A DNA stretch of 64,000 nt from an uncultured Selenomonadales bacterium (GCA_947165145.1 CAMUZG010000003.1:40746-104745), one strand, 5' to 3'; counted from the first letter of the stretch, positions 43,367 through 52,653 are shown. The notes: generated by a model from the sequence alone, not told the origin. Translations and numbers: made by a program.

Positions 43367-43681
43367 ATGGCGGACATTGAAGCCAAAGTCGAAAAACTCG
43401 ACGAACGCGTCACGAAAGTCGAAAATCAAATTACCGAGCTCACTGCAAACGTCAACGGTCTGATTCGCGAGATGAAAGACTTCAAAGACGAAATGCGACA
43501 GCAAAATCAAATGCGAGCAAATGAAATTCGCGACCTTCGCAAAGACATGCAAGAGATGCAAAAAAGTCTCGACAGCAAAATCGACGATATGGGTAACCAC
43601 GTTCGCAATTTGGTTTGGACATCAGTGGCGGCAATCGGCGCAATGGTCGTCACCGTTATCATTTCTTTGGTTAAAGGTTAA
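43367..43681 (+). CDS. Small coiled-coil protein with C-terminal membrane anchor
   Basis: 104 aa. Residues 1-75 are a heptad coiled coil (KVEKLDERVTKVENQITEL), then a membrane segment (VRNLVWTSVAAIGAMVVTVIISL). The layout recalls XhlA/haemolysin-like small proteins, but there is no phage context. It lies 12 nt before scrB and likely shares its transcript. ATG at 43367 after AAGGAGGTG. A role in sucrose uptake or regulation is only a guess from position. Confidence 0.7.
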   Translation: MADIEAKVEKLDERVTKVENQITELTANVNGLIREMKDFKDEMRQQNQMRANEIRDLRKDMQEMQKSLDSKIDDMGNHVRNLVWTSVAAIGAMVVTVIISLVKG

Positions 43682-43693
43682 GGAGGAGTTTTT

Positions 43694-45247
43694 ATGGCAA
43701 AGAAGTCCGGCGAAAGATTGGAAGACATCAAAGTCAGATTCAACAAGCAAGCCGTCGACGCCAACGTCCGCGCAGCAATCCCCTACACGCACTATTGGCA
43801 CAACAGATTTCACATTGACGCGCCGTTTTCGCTGATAAGCGACCCGAACGGTTTGTGTTGCTGTGACGGAACGTATCACATCTTCTGTCAGTGGAACCCC
43901 ACGCCGCAAAATCAAAATTGGCACAAGAATAAATCTTGGATGCACACCGCGACGAAAGATTTCATCAACTACACAATGCCCGAACTTTCACTTTGGCCGC
44001 GCGACATTCACGACAAAGACGGTTGCCACAGCGGTTGCGGTTTCGTCGAGGACGGCAAAGTTCGCGTCTTCTATACCGCCAATTCCCGCGACGAAGATTA
44101 TCAACGCACGGTTGCGCAACGTTTCGGCACCATGCTTGACGACGGCTCAATTCAGCTGGACGAAATTCAAGTTTACGGCAATCCCGAAGGTTACACCGCG
44201 CATTTCAGAGATCCGAACTTCTTCTATCGTAATGGCGTCCGCTACTTCGCAATGGCTGCTCAACGCATGAGCGACCCCGCTAAAAGCTCACGTCCGACCA
44301 ACGGCGCAGTTCTCATTTACAAAGAAAAAGCTGAAGGCGGCTGGGAACTCCTCGGCGAAGTCAAAACCGATTACTACGATTTCGGCTACATGTGGGAATG
44401 CCCCAACCTTCTGCAGTTTGAAGATATGGACGTGCTCATCGTCTGCCCGCAAGGCGTTCATCACGAAGAACTCAAATATCAAAATCACTGCCTCGCCGGC
44501 TACTTCATCGGTCATTTCTCCGTCGACAGCCTCGACATGATTCACGGCAAATTCCACGAACTCGACAAGGGCTTTGATTTCTATTCTCCGCAAGTTTTCG
44601 CTAACGCCGCTCGCCACATCATGGTTGGTTGGGTCGGTATGCCTGACCTCACTGACACCGTTGAATCCGCGAAAGACGGCTGGCTTTACAGCTTGACAAT
44701 GCCGCGCGAACTCACGATTCATCAGGGCAAAGTCCGCAGTCAACCCGTCAAAGAAATGGAAGCTCTTCGCCAAGAACGCACCGACGTCGACGTTTCCAAC
44801 GCGCAAAACATTCCGATTCAGCTCCCGAAAGGCTCCGAGTCCGACATTTCTATCACGTTCGGCGCGGCTCGCAAAGTTGAAATCGACGTTAAATGGGGCG
44901 ATGAAAAACTTGTCATCAAATACGACCGCGACACCCAAATCATCACTCTCGACCGCAACGGCATGAAACTCGGCGGCAAAGGTATTCGTCCGTTCAATGA
45001 CGGCAAAAACACCGACGTCAATATCGGTTTCCGCAAGTTCAAACTTTTCGCGAATCAAGAACTCAATTTCCGCCTGTTCGTCGACCAGTCCGTCATTGAA
45101 CTCTTCCTGCAGAACGGCGAAGAAGCTTGCAGTATGCTCGTTTATCCTGCGGAAGATGTCGCGCCCGTGCTCGAAATTTCCGGCGACAAACCCATTCAGA
45201 GAATTTCCGGCGAAGTCTGGCAGCTCGGTCAATTCAACTACAAATAA
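43694..45247 (+). CDS. scrB: Sucrose-6-phosphate hydrolase (GH32)
   Basis: 517 aa. Five-bladed GH32 domain: nucleophile Asp in LISDPNGLCCCDG, YHIFCQWNP, transition-state Asp in HFRDPNFF, and acid/base Glu in MWECPNLL; a C-terminal beta-sandwich ends with LRVDQSVIELF-like RLFVDQSVIELF. Splits sucrose-6-phosphate into glucose-6-phosphate and fructose, following ScrA; fructose could then go to the hexokinase at 28514. The catalytic DPNG is preceded by Ser where many have Asn. ATG at 43694 with AAGGAGGAG. A terminator follows at 45286. Confidence 0.92.
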   Translation: MAKKSGERLEDIKVRFNKQAVDANVRAAIPYTHYWHNRFHIDAPFSLISDPNGLCCCDGTYHIFCQWNPTPQNQNWHKNKSWMHTATKDFINYTMPELSLWPRDIHDKDGCHSGCGFVEDGKVRVFYTANSRDEDYQRTVAQRFGTMLDDGSIQLDEIQVYGNPEGYTAHFRDPNFFYRNGVRYFAMAAQRMSDPAKSSRPTNGAVLIYKEKAEGGWELLGEVKTDYYDFGYMWECPNLLQFEDMDVLIVCPQGVHHEELKYQNHCLAGYFIGHFSVDSLDMIHGKFHELDKGFDFYSPQVFANAARHIMVGWVGMPDLTDTVESAKDGWLYSLTMPRELTIHQGKVRSQPVKEMEALRQERTDVDVSNAQNIPIQLPKGSESDISITFGAARKVEIDVKWGDEKLVIKYDRDTQIITLDRNGMKLGGKGIRPFNDGKNTDVNIGFRKFKLFANQELNFRLFVDQSVIELFLQNGEEACSMLVYPAEDVAPVLEISGDKPIQRISGEVWQLGQFNYK

Positions 45248-45285
45248 TCCGCGACAAAATTTTTGACGCGCAATCACATTGCAAC

Positions 45286-45319
45286 AAAAAAGCCCTCGGC
45301 AAATCGTCGGGGCTTTTTT
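45286..45319. terminator. Terminator after scrB
   Basis: AAAAAAGCCC-TCG - loop - TCGGGGCTTTTTT, symmetrical, so it may serve both directions. Confidence 0.85.
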
Positions 45320-45399
45320 CAATTTGGAATGTGGAATTAGGAATGTGGAATGATGACGCCGTTTAATTCCTAATTCCTAATTCCTCATTTCTAATTGGT
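45320..45399. repeat. 7-bp tandem repeat element (H8)
   Basis: caatttgg, heptads aatgtgg/aattagg/aatgtgg, core (minus) GGCGTCATCATTCC, then inverted heptads attccta/attccta/attcctc/atttcta and attgg. It encodes the end of CysE on minus. Confidence 0.78.
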
Positions 45400-46163
45400 T
45401 CAGCTTTGGCGGCGGCAAGTTCACGTTCCAATTCCTCAACGCGATTTTCGAGACGCTGAATCTGTCTGAGCGCAACCTCAATCATTTCGCGTTCGGGGTC
45501 GGGCAAAATGTCATGATTCAAGTCAACGTCAATCTCGTCGAGAATTTCTGCGCGGACGTTCGGATTGCCAACGTCGTAGCCGCGAGACTCACAAAGTTTC
45601 ATGAATGCGGCGCGATATTCTTCCTCGTTGTGGACGCGAGTACCGTGCAGGACAACAACTCTGCCTGGTATGCCGACAACCGTCGCGTGTGGCGGAACTT
45701 CTTTAAGCACGACAGAACCCGCGCCGATTTTGGCATGGTCGCCGACTTTGAACGAACCGAGAACTTTCGCGCCGGTCGCCACGACGACATTGTTGCCGAT
45801 TGTCGGGTGACGCTTGCCCTTTTCCTTGCCGGTGCCGCCGAGTGTCACGCCTTGATAAAGTGTGACGTTCTTGCCGATTTCAGCAGTCTCGCCGATAACA
45901 ATGCCGGTGCCGTGGTCGATGAAAAGTCCGTCGCCGATTGTCGCGCCGGGGTGAATTTCAATTCCCGTCAAGAATCTGCAGAAATTCGACACGAGCCGCG
46001 CAGAGACAATCCAACCGCGTTTGAATAGGGCGTGCGAAATTCTGTGCATCCAAATAGCGTGCAGACCCGAATAGCAAAGAATGACTTCAAGAACGCTTTT
46101 TGCGGCGGGGTCACGCTCAAATACGACGCGAATATCTTTCTTGATTCGCGAAAAAAATTTCAT
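45363..46163 (-). CDS. cysE: Serine O-acetyltransferase
   Basis: 266 aa. First step of cysteine synthesis (acetyl-CoA + serine). N-terminal helices, then a left-handed beta-helix of hexapeptide repeats: [18 protein letters not shown] with the catalytic His/Asp, [23 protein letters not shown], and a C-terminal tail. About 40 residues past the usual end form a coiled stretch ([16 protein letters not shown]), followed by [12 protein letters not shown], encoded by repeat H8. ATG at 46163, after GAGGTG. Confidence 0.92.
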   Translation of the reverse strand: MKFFSRIKKDIRVVFERDPAAKSVLEVILCYSGLHAIWMHRISHALFKRGWIVSARLVSNFCRFLTGIEIHPGATIGDGLFIDHGTGIVIGETAEIGKNVTLYQGVTLGGTGKEKGKRHPTIGNNVVVATGAKVLGSFKVGDHAKIGAGSVVLKEVPPHATVVGIPGRVVVLHGTRVHNEEEYRAAFMKLCESRGYDVGNPNVRAEILDEIDVDLNHDILPDPEREMIEVALRQIQRLENRVEELERELAAAKAEPIRNEELGIRN

Positions 46164-46184
46164 TGACGACACCTCGACGCGAAA

Positions 46185-46655
46185 TTATTTTTCCAAACTT
46201 GCCACGGCGTAAGCGGAAATGCCTTGCTCCGTGCCCGTGAATCCGAGACCTTCTTCAGTCTTAGCTTTCACGCTCACGGCGTCAAGTTCGACGGTCAAGA
46301 CCTTCGCAAGTCGTTCACGTATCAGCGGGATATGCGGTGCAAGTTTCGGCTTTTGCGCGACGATGATTGAATCAACGTTGCCGATTGCGTAACCTTTTGC
46401 CGCAACAAGTTCACATGTACGCTTGAGCAGTTCGACGCTTGAAATGTCTTTAAACTCCGCCGTCATGGGGAAATGTTGACCGATGTCGCCGAGAGCCGCC
46501 GCTCCCAACAGTGCGTCAATGATTGCGTGAATCAAAACGTCGCCGTCGGAATGAGCCTCCAAACCTAGCGAATGTTCAATTTCAATACCGCCGAGAATCA
46601 ATTTGCGATTCGGCGCGAGTTTGTGCACGTCGTAGCCGATACCAAAGCGAGTCAT
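46185..46655 (-). CDS. ispF: 2-C-methyl-D-erythritol 2,4-cyclodiphosphate synthase
   Basis: 156 aa trimeric enzyme of the MEP isoprenoid pathway. Metal site in GYDVHKLA (Asp, His) and HSDGDVLIHAIIDALLGAA; then GLGFTGTEQGI. ATG at 46655 overlaps the ispD stop by 4 nt, so the two are coupled. Confidence 0.96.
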   Translation of the reverse strand: MTRFGIGYDVHKLAPNRKLILGGIEIEHSLGLEAHSDGDVLIHAIIDALLGAAALGDIGQHFPMTAEFKDISSVELLKRTCELVAAKGYAIGNVDSIIVAQKPKLAPHIPLIRERLAKVLTVELDAVSVKAKTEEGLGFTGTEQGISAYAVASLEK

Positions 46656-47341
46656 TGAGCGACCTCCTTCCGCAACAAAGTTTCCGCGATGATGATGTCC
46701 TCGGGCGTCGTGAGCTTGATGTTATCGTAACTGCCCGCGACGATTCTTATCCGCGTGCCGAGCCGTTCAACTAAGCTTGCGTCGTCTGTGCCCAAAAATT
46801 TTTCTTGAGCCGCTCGATTGTAAGCCTGCAACAAAATTTCGCGCCGAAAGCCTTGCGGTGTCTGTACGGCGACTAATTCACTGCGCGGCGGCGTGTGGCG
46901 AACGAAACCTTCAGCGTCGACGAATTTGATTGTGTCTTTGGCGGGAACTGCCGCGATTGCTCCGCCGAATTTTTCTGCGGCATCAATGACATTGTTAATC
47001 GTCTGCACCGTGATGAGTGGTCGAGCCGCGTCATGCACCAAAATTGTTTCCGCGTCGTCAGGCAAAAGTTTCAAGCCGTTTGCAATGGAAAATTGTCGTT
47101 CACTGCCGCCGATTGTCACGCGCCACGATTTGAGCCCGTCACAGCCGCGCAGAAGTTTTTCGACCGTTTCGACCTCGTGAGCCGCGACGATGACAATCAA
47201 AAAGTTCACGCGTTCGACTTGCGAAAAAATTTTCAGCGTTCGAATCAAAATCGGTTCGTTCGCGAGCGGCAACAGATTTTTGTTGACGACACTGCCCATG
47301 CGACGGCTTGCGCCCGCAGCAGGGAAAATTGCCGTGACCAT
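46652..47341 (-). CDS. ispD: 2-C-methyl-D-erythritol 4-phosphate cytidylyltransferase
   Basis: 229 aa. Couples MEP with CTP in the MEP pathway. FPAAGASRRMG is the CTP-binding loop, with VHDAARPL and TDDASLVERLG as further motifs. ATG at 47341 shares TAATG with the HAD gene's stop. The true start is fixed by this and by the fold; 60 in-frame residues upstream belong to the HAD gene's shadow. Confidence 0.95.
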   Translation of the reverse strand: MVTAIFPAAGASRRMGSVVNKNLLPLANEPILIRTLKIFSQVERVNFLIVIVAAHEVETVEKLLRGCDGLKSWRVTIGGSERQFSIANGLKLLPDDAETILVHDAARPLITVQTINNVIDAAEKFGGAIAAVPAKDTIKFVDAEGFVRHTPPRSELVAVQTPQGFRREILLQAYNRAAQEKFLGTDDASLVERLGTRIRIVAGSYDNIKLTTPEDIIIAETLLRKEVAQ

Positions 47342-48144
47342 TAAATCAGTCCCTCCGCAATGAGACGCCGAATTCCGACCAAGACGCCGCCTTCGTCGTT
47401 GCTGACAGTCTCGAAACGCGCAACTTTCTTGACGTCGGGGTGAGCGTTCGACATTGCGAAGCCGTAGCCGACAGCTTGCAACATCTCGAAATCGTTGAGG
47501 TAGTCGCCGAACGCCGCGCACTCTTCGGGCTTGAAATTCATGACCCGTTGAACGTTCTCGACGGCGATGCCCTTGCTGATGTTCGGATCCATAATGTCAA
47601 CCCAATAATCGGAGCTCAAGACAACTTGCAACGTGTCGCGGAATTCGGCGAGCTTGTCGAAAATATTTTCTTTAGCGCGGGCATTCGGGTCGAAGAGCGC
47701 GATTTTCAGCGGAATGTCGTCCAACGTGTAAAAGTTGTCGGTGATGTCGTTGTGCGTGTAATATTTTTCAAGTTCGGCGTAAAATTCGGGCGTGTCCTGT
47801 TCGCGCAAGATATAAGCGTCCTTCTTGCCGCAATAGACGCGCAGAATATTTTCAAAGCCGTCGCTTGCCGCCAAAACTTTTCGAGCCGCGTCGAAGCCGA
47901 GCGGTTGGCTGAAAATTTCTTGACCTTTGTACATGACGAGCGTCCCGTTTTCGGCGAGAAATAAAAATTCGTCACGATACTCCTTGAACGAACGTTTCAA
48001 AGAAAAATATTGTCGACCGCTGGCGGGCGCGAAGATTACGCCTCGTTGCTTGAGCAAGGTCATCATTTCGTCGAAGCCGTCGGGCAATTTGTTATCGCTG
48101 GTTAAAAGCGTGCCGTCCATGTCGGAAAAAATTATTTTAATCAT
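47341..48144 (-). CDS. Cof-type HAD phosphatase
   Basis: 267 aa. Catalytic Asp pair in FSDMDGTLLTSDNK, motif II in PASGRQYF, C2-type cap, motif III Lys in SKGIAVENV, and motif IV CAAFGDYLNDFEML. Sugar-phosphate or flavin phosphatase; substrate not predictable. It leads the ispD-ispF-cysE string. ATG at 48144 with GGAGGC. Confidence 0.9.
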   Translation of the reverse strand: MIKIIFSDMDGTLLTSDNKLPDGFDEMMTLLKQRGVIFAPASGRQYFSLKRSFKEYRDEFLFLAENGTLVMYKGQEIFSQPLGFDAARKVLAASDGFENILRVYCGKKDAYILREQDTPEFYAELEKYYTHNDITDNFYTLDDIPLKIALFDPNARAKENIFDKLAEFRDTLQVVLSSDYWVDIMDPNISKGIAVENVQRVMNFKPEECAAFGDYLNDFEMLQAVGYGFAMSNAHPDVKKVARFETVSNDEGGVLVGIRRLIAEGLI

Positions 48145-48317
48145 CGCGTTGCCTCCGTTTTAGCTTATAGGTTTTGACAATGCAAAAGCCGCGGCGATTA
48201 TATCACATAAGCGCGACGCCGTCGAAGTTTTTTCAGCGCGAGTCTTGCAGTTCAAACAATTAAATTATAAAATGTCGCCAACAAGGATTGTTTGCTTTTT
48301 GGAGAGGAGGAACCATC

Positions 48318-49610
48318 ATGCCGACCGTTAATTCGATTGCAAATCAAATAGACTTGACGGCTGACGTGTCGCGCAAAATTTTCCGAACGGATTTCGAGTC
48401 CGCCAGCAGGTCAATGCTGATAACGGGACCGATAGGCACCGCCGCCGATATGGTGAGCGCAAATTTCGGTATGCCCGCAAATATCAGCTCAATGCTCAAC
48501 GACTACGCGGAACAAAAAGAATCGTTCAATGCCGAATTCGACAGGAGAATTTCTTCGCTGAAGGAGTCCGCCGACAAATTCAAGGAGATCACTCGCGACA
48601 ACGAAAATCAACGTGCCGCCGTTCGTGCTAAAGCTCAAGAAAGTGAATATGCTCGCCGCAAAAGCGCGGAAACTTTTGCCGACGAAGCCCGCGAACGTGT
48701 CTACGAAAACGAACAGGCTCGTCAGCAACAAGCGGAGCAAATCGCAGAAATCACCCGCGAACGTATGCAACATACAACGCGCAGTCGCCGCGAAAATACT
48801 GAACCGCTTGTCGTGGCTGCCCGCGAACGTGTTGAAGCGAACGAACAGACTTTGACCGCCCGCACCGAAGAACTTGCTAACGCTACCCGTCAACGTCAGC
48901 GCGAAATTGCTCAAACTCGTCGTGAAGAAACTGCGCAGATTGATGTTGTCGCCCGCGAACGTATGCAGGAAAGTTCTCGGCAGGTGACTGAAACGCTTAC
49001 CGAAAATCGCACCGTAGAACGTCAACAGACTCGCAACGCCGTCCTCACGCAACGTGAAACTACCGAAAATTTTGCGCGGGAATATCTCGTTGCCGAAAAC
49101 GCAAGCCGCCGCAATTTGACTGACGCTGTAGACAACATGATTGAAACGCGCGAAGAAAATGCTAACGCCGCACTCTCGAACGTCCGCAATCTCGTCGACA
49201 GGTTTAACGATGCCGTTAGCTACTTCAACGAAAATCGCGACATGTCCGACAGAATGAGCGCGCTTGCCGGCAACTTTGACGAAATGGGCAAATTAACCGA
49301 ATCGCTCAACAACTTCGGTATCGTCAATGAAGGCGGGCGGCTCCGCTTGAATGAACGTCGCTTGATTGAGGCTCTCGACAAAAATTCTGCAGGTGTCGCC
49401 GAGGCTCTCGGTCAGAACGGATTGACGGGACATCTTGAACGGAGCGTTGAACTCGCCACGACTCAGCGCGATAATCTTTTCCCGTCCATAACAGATTACA
49501 TAACTAACAGACGCAACGACCCGACCGAATCGCTTTATGCCGCGCAGTTGAATCGTACTGTTGCGCTCAACAGCGTTAACGGCTCGAACTTCCTCAACGT
49601 GTTCACTTGA
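48318..49610 (+). CDS. Hendecad-repeat coiled-coil protein with FliD-like C-terminus
   Basis: 430 aa. Residues 103-256 hold seven repeats of 22 residues each (two hendecads), starting at Arg 103, 125, 147, 169, 191, 213 and 235 (RERVYENEQ, RERMQHTTR, RERVEANEQ, RERMQESSR among them), a long amphipathic coiled coil. The N-terminal 100 residues are helical. After the repeats, FNDAVSYFNENRDMSDRMSA and GGRLRLNERRLIEALDKN resemble the C-terminal part of flagellar cap protein FliD, so a filament-associated or adhesive role is possible. No signal peptide. ATG at 48318 after GGAGAGGAGG. No flagellar genes nearby. Confidence 0.7.
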   Translation: MPTVNSIANQIDLTADVSRKIFRTDFESASRSMLITGPIGTAADMVSANFGMPANISSMLNDYAEQKESFNAEFDRRISSLKESADKFKEITRDNENQRAAVRAKAQESEYARRKSAETFADEARERVYENEQARQQQAEQIAEITRERMQHTTRSRRENTEPLVVAARERVEANEQTLTARTEELANATRQRQREIAQTRREETAQIDVVARERMQESSRQVTETLTENRTVERQQTRNAVLTQRETTENFAREYLVAENASRRNLTDAVDNMIETREENANAALSNVRNLVDRFNDAVSYFNENRDMSDRMSALAGNFDEMGKLTESLNNFGIVNEGGRLRLNERRLIEALDKNSAGVAEALGQNGLTGHLERSVELATTQRDNLFPSITDYITNRRNDPTESLYAAQLNRTVALNSVNGSNFLNVFT

Positions 49611-49644
49611 AAAATTTTTCTCGATATGACAACTTGCAAACAAG

Positions 49645-49670
49645 CCCTCCTTCGGGAGGGAACTTTTTTT
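49645..49670 (+). terminator. Terminator after the hendecad protein gene
   Basis: CCCTCC-TTCG-GGAGGG then AACTTTTTTT, a textbook stem with UUCG loop. Confidence 0.88.
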
Positions 49671-49745
49671 AATTTGAAATCAGGAATTAGGAATTATAAT
49701 TCCACATTCCACATTCCACATTCCACATTCCTAATTCCTCATTGT
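49670..49745. repeat. 7-bp tandem repeat element (H9)
   Basis: aattaggaatta facing a long inverted arm: five attccac heptads, then attccta/attcctc. It fills the gap between the terminator and the export permease gene. Confidence 0.75.
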
Positions 49746-49762
49746 TAAAAAGGGCGGTGACA

Positions 49763-50575
49763 ATGAAAAAACTTTTAGACAACCTGTTCGGGCTGATACG
49801 CGACATCATCGACAATCGGGTCTTTTTGTGGCAACTGACCAAGCGCGACTTCCAACAACGTTATCTCGGCTCGTATTTGGGAATTTTATGGGCGTTCATT
49901 CAACCAGCCGTCACCGTGCTGATTTTCTGGTTCGTCTTCCAAGTCGGCTTTAAATCGGTGCCCGTGGACAACTTTCCGTTCATTTTGTGGCTGGTTTGCG
50001 GAATGTTCCCGTGGTTTTTTTTGAGCGACAGCATCCAAAGCGCGACTGTTTCCGTTATCGAAAGCTCGTTCCTCGTCAAAAAAATCGTCTTCCGCGTGGA
50101 ACTGTTGCCGATTGTGAAAATCGTTTCTGCACTGGTCGTGCACATTTTTTTTGTCGCGGTGCTGTTCGCGATGTTCGCGGTTTACGGCTATTCCGTTACG
50201 ATTTACAACCTGCAGATAATTTACTACCTCTTCGCGATGATTTGCCTGTCGCTGGGGATTTCGTGGTTGACGAGTTCGCTGACGGTTTTTCTGCGCGATG
50301 TCGGGCAGTTCGTGGCGATGATTTTGCAGTTCGGCTTTTGGGGCACGCCGATTTTTTGGAGCTTGAAAATTGTGCCGGAGCAGTTCCAATTTTTTTTGAA
50401 GTTAAATCCCGCGTATTATCTCATTGAAGGCTATCGGCAGTGTTTCATTTACCGCGAATGGTTTTGGGAGCACGCGCACTTGACGGCATATTTTTGGCTC
50501 GTGACGGCGGCTGTGATGTTTATCGGAGCGTGGTGCTTTAAAAAATTGCGTCCACACTTCGCCGACGTTCTTTGA
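49763..50575 (+). CDS. ABC-2 type polysaccharide/teichoic-acid export permease
   Basis: 270 aa with about six membrane segments. TagG/Wzm-like: LTKRDFQQRYLGSYLGILWAF, then YGLFAM-type hydrophobic runs and GFWGTPIFWSL. Usually works with an ATPase (TagH/Wzt) encoded next door; none is here. ATG at 49763 with GGGCGGTGA. Confidence 0.85.
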   Translation: MKKLLDNLFGLIRDIIDNRVFLWQLTKRDFQQRYLGSYLGILWAFIQPAVTVLIFWFVFQVGFKSVPVDNFPFILWLVCGMFPWFFLSDSIQSATVSVIESSFLVKKIVFRVELLPIVKIVSALVVHIFFVAVLFAMFAVYGYSVTIYNLQIIYYLFAMICLSLGISWLTSSLTVFLRDVGQFVAMILQFGFWGTPIFWSLKIVPEQFQFFLKLNPAYYLIEGYRQCFIYREWFWEHAHLTAYFWLVTAAVMFIGAWCFKKLRPHFADVL

Positions 50576-50642
50576 CCAATTAGGAATTAGGAATTTGAAA
50601 TTAGGAATTAAAAACACGTCATCATTCCACATTCCAAATTGT
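50576..50642. repeat. 7-bp tandem repeat element (H10)
   Basis: Heptads aattagg/aattagg/aatttga/aattagg/aatta, core CACGTCATCATTCC, then acattcc and aaattg. It lies between the export permease and cbiC. Confidence 0.75.
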
Positions 50643-50661
50643 TACCACGGGAGTGATTCTT

Positions 50662-51309
50662 ATGTTCATGACAAAACCGATGGAGATTGAAGACCGCAGC
50701 ATGGCAATTATCGCGCCGCATTTGGAAGGATTGCGACTAACCGACGACGAGAAAAAAATTTGCTCGCGAATCATTCACGCGGCTGGCGATGTCGGTTACG
50801 CGCCGATAATCAGAATTCACCCTGAAGCAATTTCTGCGGCGAAGGCGGCTCTTTCGGACGGCAAAAATATTTTCACTGACGTTGAAATGGTTCGTCGCGG
50901 CATAAGCACCAAGACTTTCCGCAAATTCGGCGGCGAAATTTTTTGTAAGATCTCCGACGTCGACACCCGTGAGCTTGCCAATCGCGAAGGTATAACGCGT
51001 GCAATGGCGGCAATGCGGCTTTTCGGCAAACGGCTTGACGGTCAGATTGTCGCAATCGGCAACGCTCCGACTGCCCTGTTTGAAGTCTTGCGACTCGTTC
51101 GCGAAGAAAATATTCGTCCCGCGCTGATAATCGGCGTCCCCGTCGGATTCGTCGGTGCGGCTGAATCAAAATCCCAACTTGCCGCGCAGAACGAAATTCC
51201 TTACGTCACGGTTATCGGCACGAAAGGCGGCAGTTCAATCGCGGTCGCCGCGGTCAACGCTCTGCTTTACATGTTCGACAGCTCACGGGGCGCAATCAAT
51301 GAAAAATAA
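50662..51309 (+). CDS. cbiC: Precorrin-8X / cobalt-precorrin-8 methylmutase
   Basis: 215 aa. Moves a methyl group to give (hydrogeno)cobyrinate in cobalamin synthesis. Active-site His in RIIHAAGDVGYAP; GNAPTALFEVLRL and GVPVGFVGAAESK are family motifs. ATG at 50662, 8 nt after GGGAG. The stop overlaps the cbiA start by 11 nt. Confidence 0.94.
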   Translation: MFMTKPMEIEDRSMAIIAPHLEGLRLTDDEKKICSRIIHAAGDVGYAPIIRIHPEAISAAKAALSDGKNIFTDVEMVRRGISTKTFRKFGGEIFCKISDVDTRELANREGITRAMAAMRLFGKRLDGQIVAIGNAPTALFEVLRLVREENIRPALIIGVPVGFVGAAESKSQLAAQNEIPYVTVIGTKGGSSIAVAAVNALLYMFDSSRGAINEK

Positions 51310-52651
51310 TCCGCGACTGATAATCGCCGCAACACAAAGCGGTAGCGGCAAAACTACGTTGACGGTCGGATTGCTTGCGGCACTGAAAAATCGCGGGTTC
51401 AACGTTCAAGCTTACAAGGTCGGTCCCGATTACATTGACACGGGCTGGCACACATTGGCAAGCGGCAAAATTTCGCACAATCTCGACAGCTGGCTTGTTG
51501 GCGACAATCTCAAAAAAATTTTCGTCGACACGGCGGACTGCGCGGACATCTCGATTATCGAAGGCGTTATGGGGCTTTACGACGGCGGACGCGGCGGAAT
51601 TTCTTCGACGGCGGAAATTTCCAAGTTGCTTGACGCGCCCGTTGTGTTGATTATCGACGCAAAAAGCATGGGAACTTCGGCGGCGGCGATTGCTCTCGGC
51701 TTCCGCGAATTCGACAAATCCGTGAAACTTGCAGGCGTAATTTTAAATCGTATCGGCTCCGACTCGCACGCGAAAATGATTGTCGACGCTCTCTACGCGC
51801 TCGGCATAAGATGTTTTGGTACACTGCGACGCGACAAAGAATTTACTTTGCCCGAACGACATTTGGGGCTTGTGCCGACTAGTGAGAATTCTGCGGTTGA
51901 CGTGCTGAAAAAAATCTGCGCGGCTGTCGAAGAACAGGTTGACATTGACGGACTGATTGCATTGGCTCGCGACATTCAACCACTTGAAAAGCAATTTGGA
52001 ATTAGGAATTTGGAATTTGGAATTAAAATCGCTGTCGCTAAGGACGAGGCGTTCAACTTTTATTACGGCGCAAGTTTGAATGAACTGGAACGTCTCGGCG
52101 CGGAAATCGTTTATTTCAGTCCGCTCGAAGATGAACATTTGCCGAAAGTTGACGGCTTGATTATCGGCGGCGGCTTCCCCGAAATGTTTGCGGCTCGGCT
52201 TGAACGCAATAAAAAAATCCGTGACGAAATTTTTCATGCGGCGGAAAACGGTTTGCCTATCTTTGCGGAATGCGGCGGTTTCATGTATCTGTTGAAAAAT
52301 CTCGTCGACTTTGACGGCAACAGTTTCGAGATGTGCGGCGTGCTTGACGGCTCGGCAACGATGACGAATCGTTTGCAATCGGTCGGCTACATTGAGGCGG
52401 AAATTTCACAAGATTGCATTATCGGCAAGGTTGGCGACAAAATTCACGCGCACGAATTTCACTTTTCGACAGCAGAGACTTTTAACGAAAAAATTTTCCG
52501 TTGCAAACGACTTCGCACAGGCAACGAATTTTTCGCGGGCGTCGTCAAAAAAAATGTCGTCGCGTCGTATCTGCATATTCACTTCGCGGGCTGTCCGAAC
52601 GTTGCCGAAAATTTTATCGCGGCGTGTCATGCGGCTCATGGGAGGTCTTGA
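51299..52651 (+). CDS. cbiA: Cobyrinate a,c-diamide synthase
   Basis: 450 aa. Amidates the a and c side chains of cobyrinate using ATP and glutamine. N-terminal P-loop AATQSGSGKTTLTVG, VGPDYIDTGWH, EGVMGLYDGG; C-terminal glutaminase-like domain with GGGFPEMFA, AECGGFMYLL (Cys) and a final HIHFAG. Between the two domains, residues 232-242 (QFGIRNLEFGI) come from a heptad repeat (51993-52025) of 33 nt, so the frame is kept. KDEAFNFYYG then restores the family pattern. Coupled to cbiC by overlap. Confidence 0.93.
   Translation: MKNNPRLIIAATQSGSGKTTLTVGLLAALKNRGFNVQAYKVGPDYIDTGWHTLASGKISHNLDSWLVGDNLKKIFVDTADCADISIIEGVMGLYDGGRGGISSTAEISKLLDAPVVLIIDAKSMGTSAAAIALGFREFDKSVKLAGVILNRIGSDSHAKMIVDALYALGIRCFGTLRRDKEFTLPERHLGLVPTSENSAVDVLKKICAAVEEQVDIDGLIALARDIQPLEKQFGIRNLEFGIKIAVAKDEAFNFYYGASLNELERLGAEIVYFSPLEDEHLPKVDGLIIGGGFPEMFAARLERNKKIRDEIFHAAENGLPIFAECGGFMYLLKNLVDFDGNSFEMCGVLDGSATMTNRLQSVGYIEAEISQDCIIGKVGDKIHAHEFHFSTAETFNEKIFRCKRLRTGNEFFAGVVKKNVVASYLHIHFAGCPNVAENFIAACHAAHGRS
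51993..52025. repeat. 7-bp tandem repeat inside cbiA (H11)
   Basis: Heptads aatttgg/aattagg/aatttgg/aatttgg plus aatta: 33 nt, a multiple of three, in frame at the inter-domain linker. Confidence 0.8.
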
Positions 52652-52653
52652 CT

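Noticed and set aside
50576..50661. Cobalamin riboswitch upstream of cbiC
   Set aside because: The gap holds only heptad element H10 and the ribosome site; no B12-box pattern is seen.
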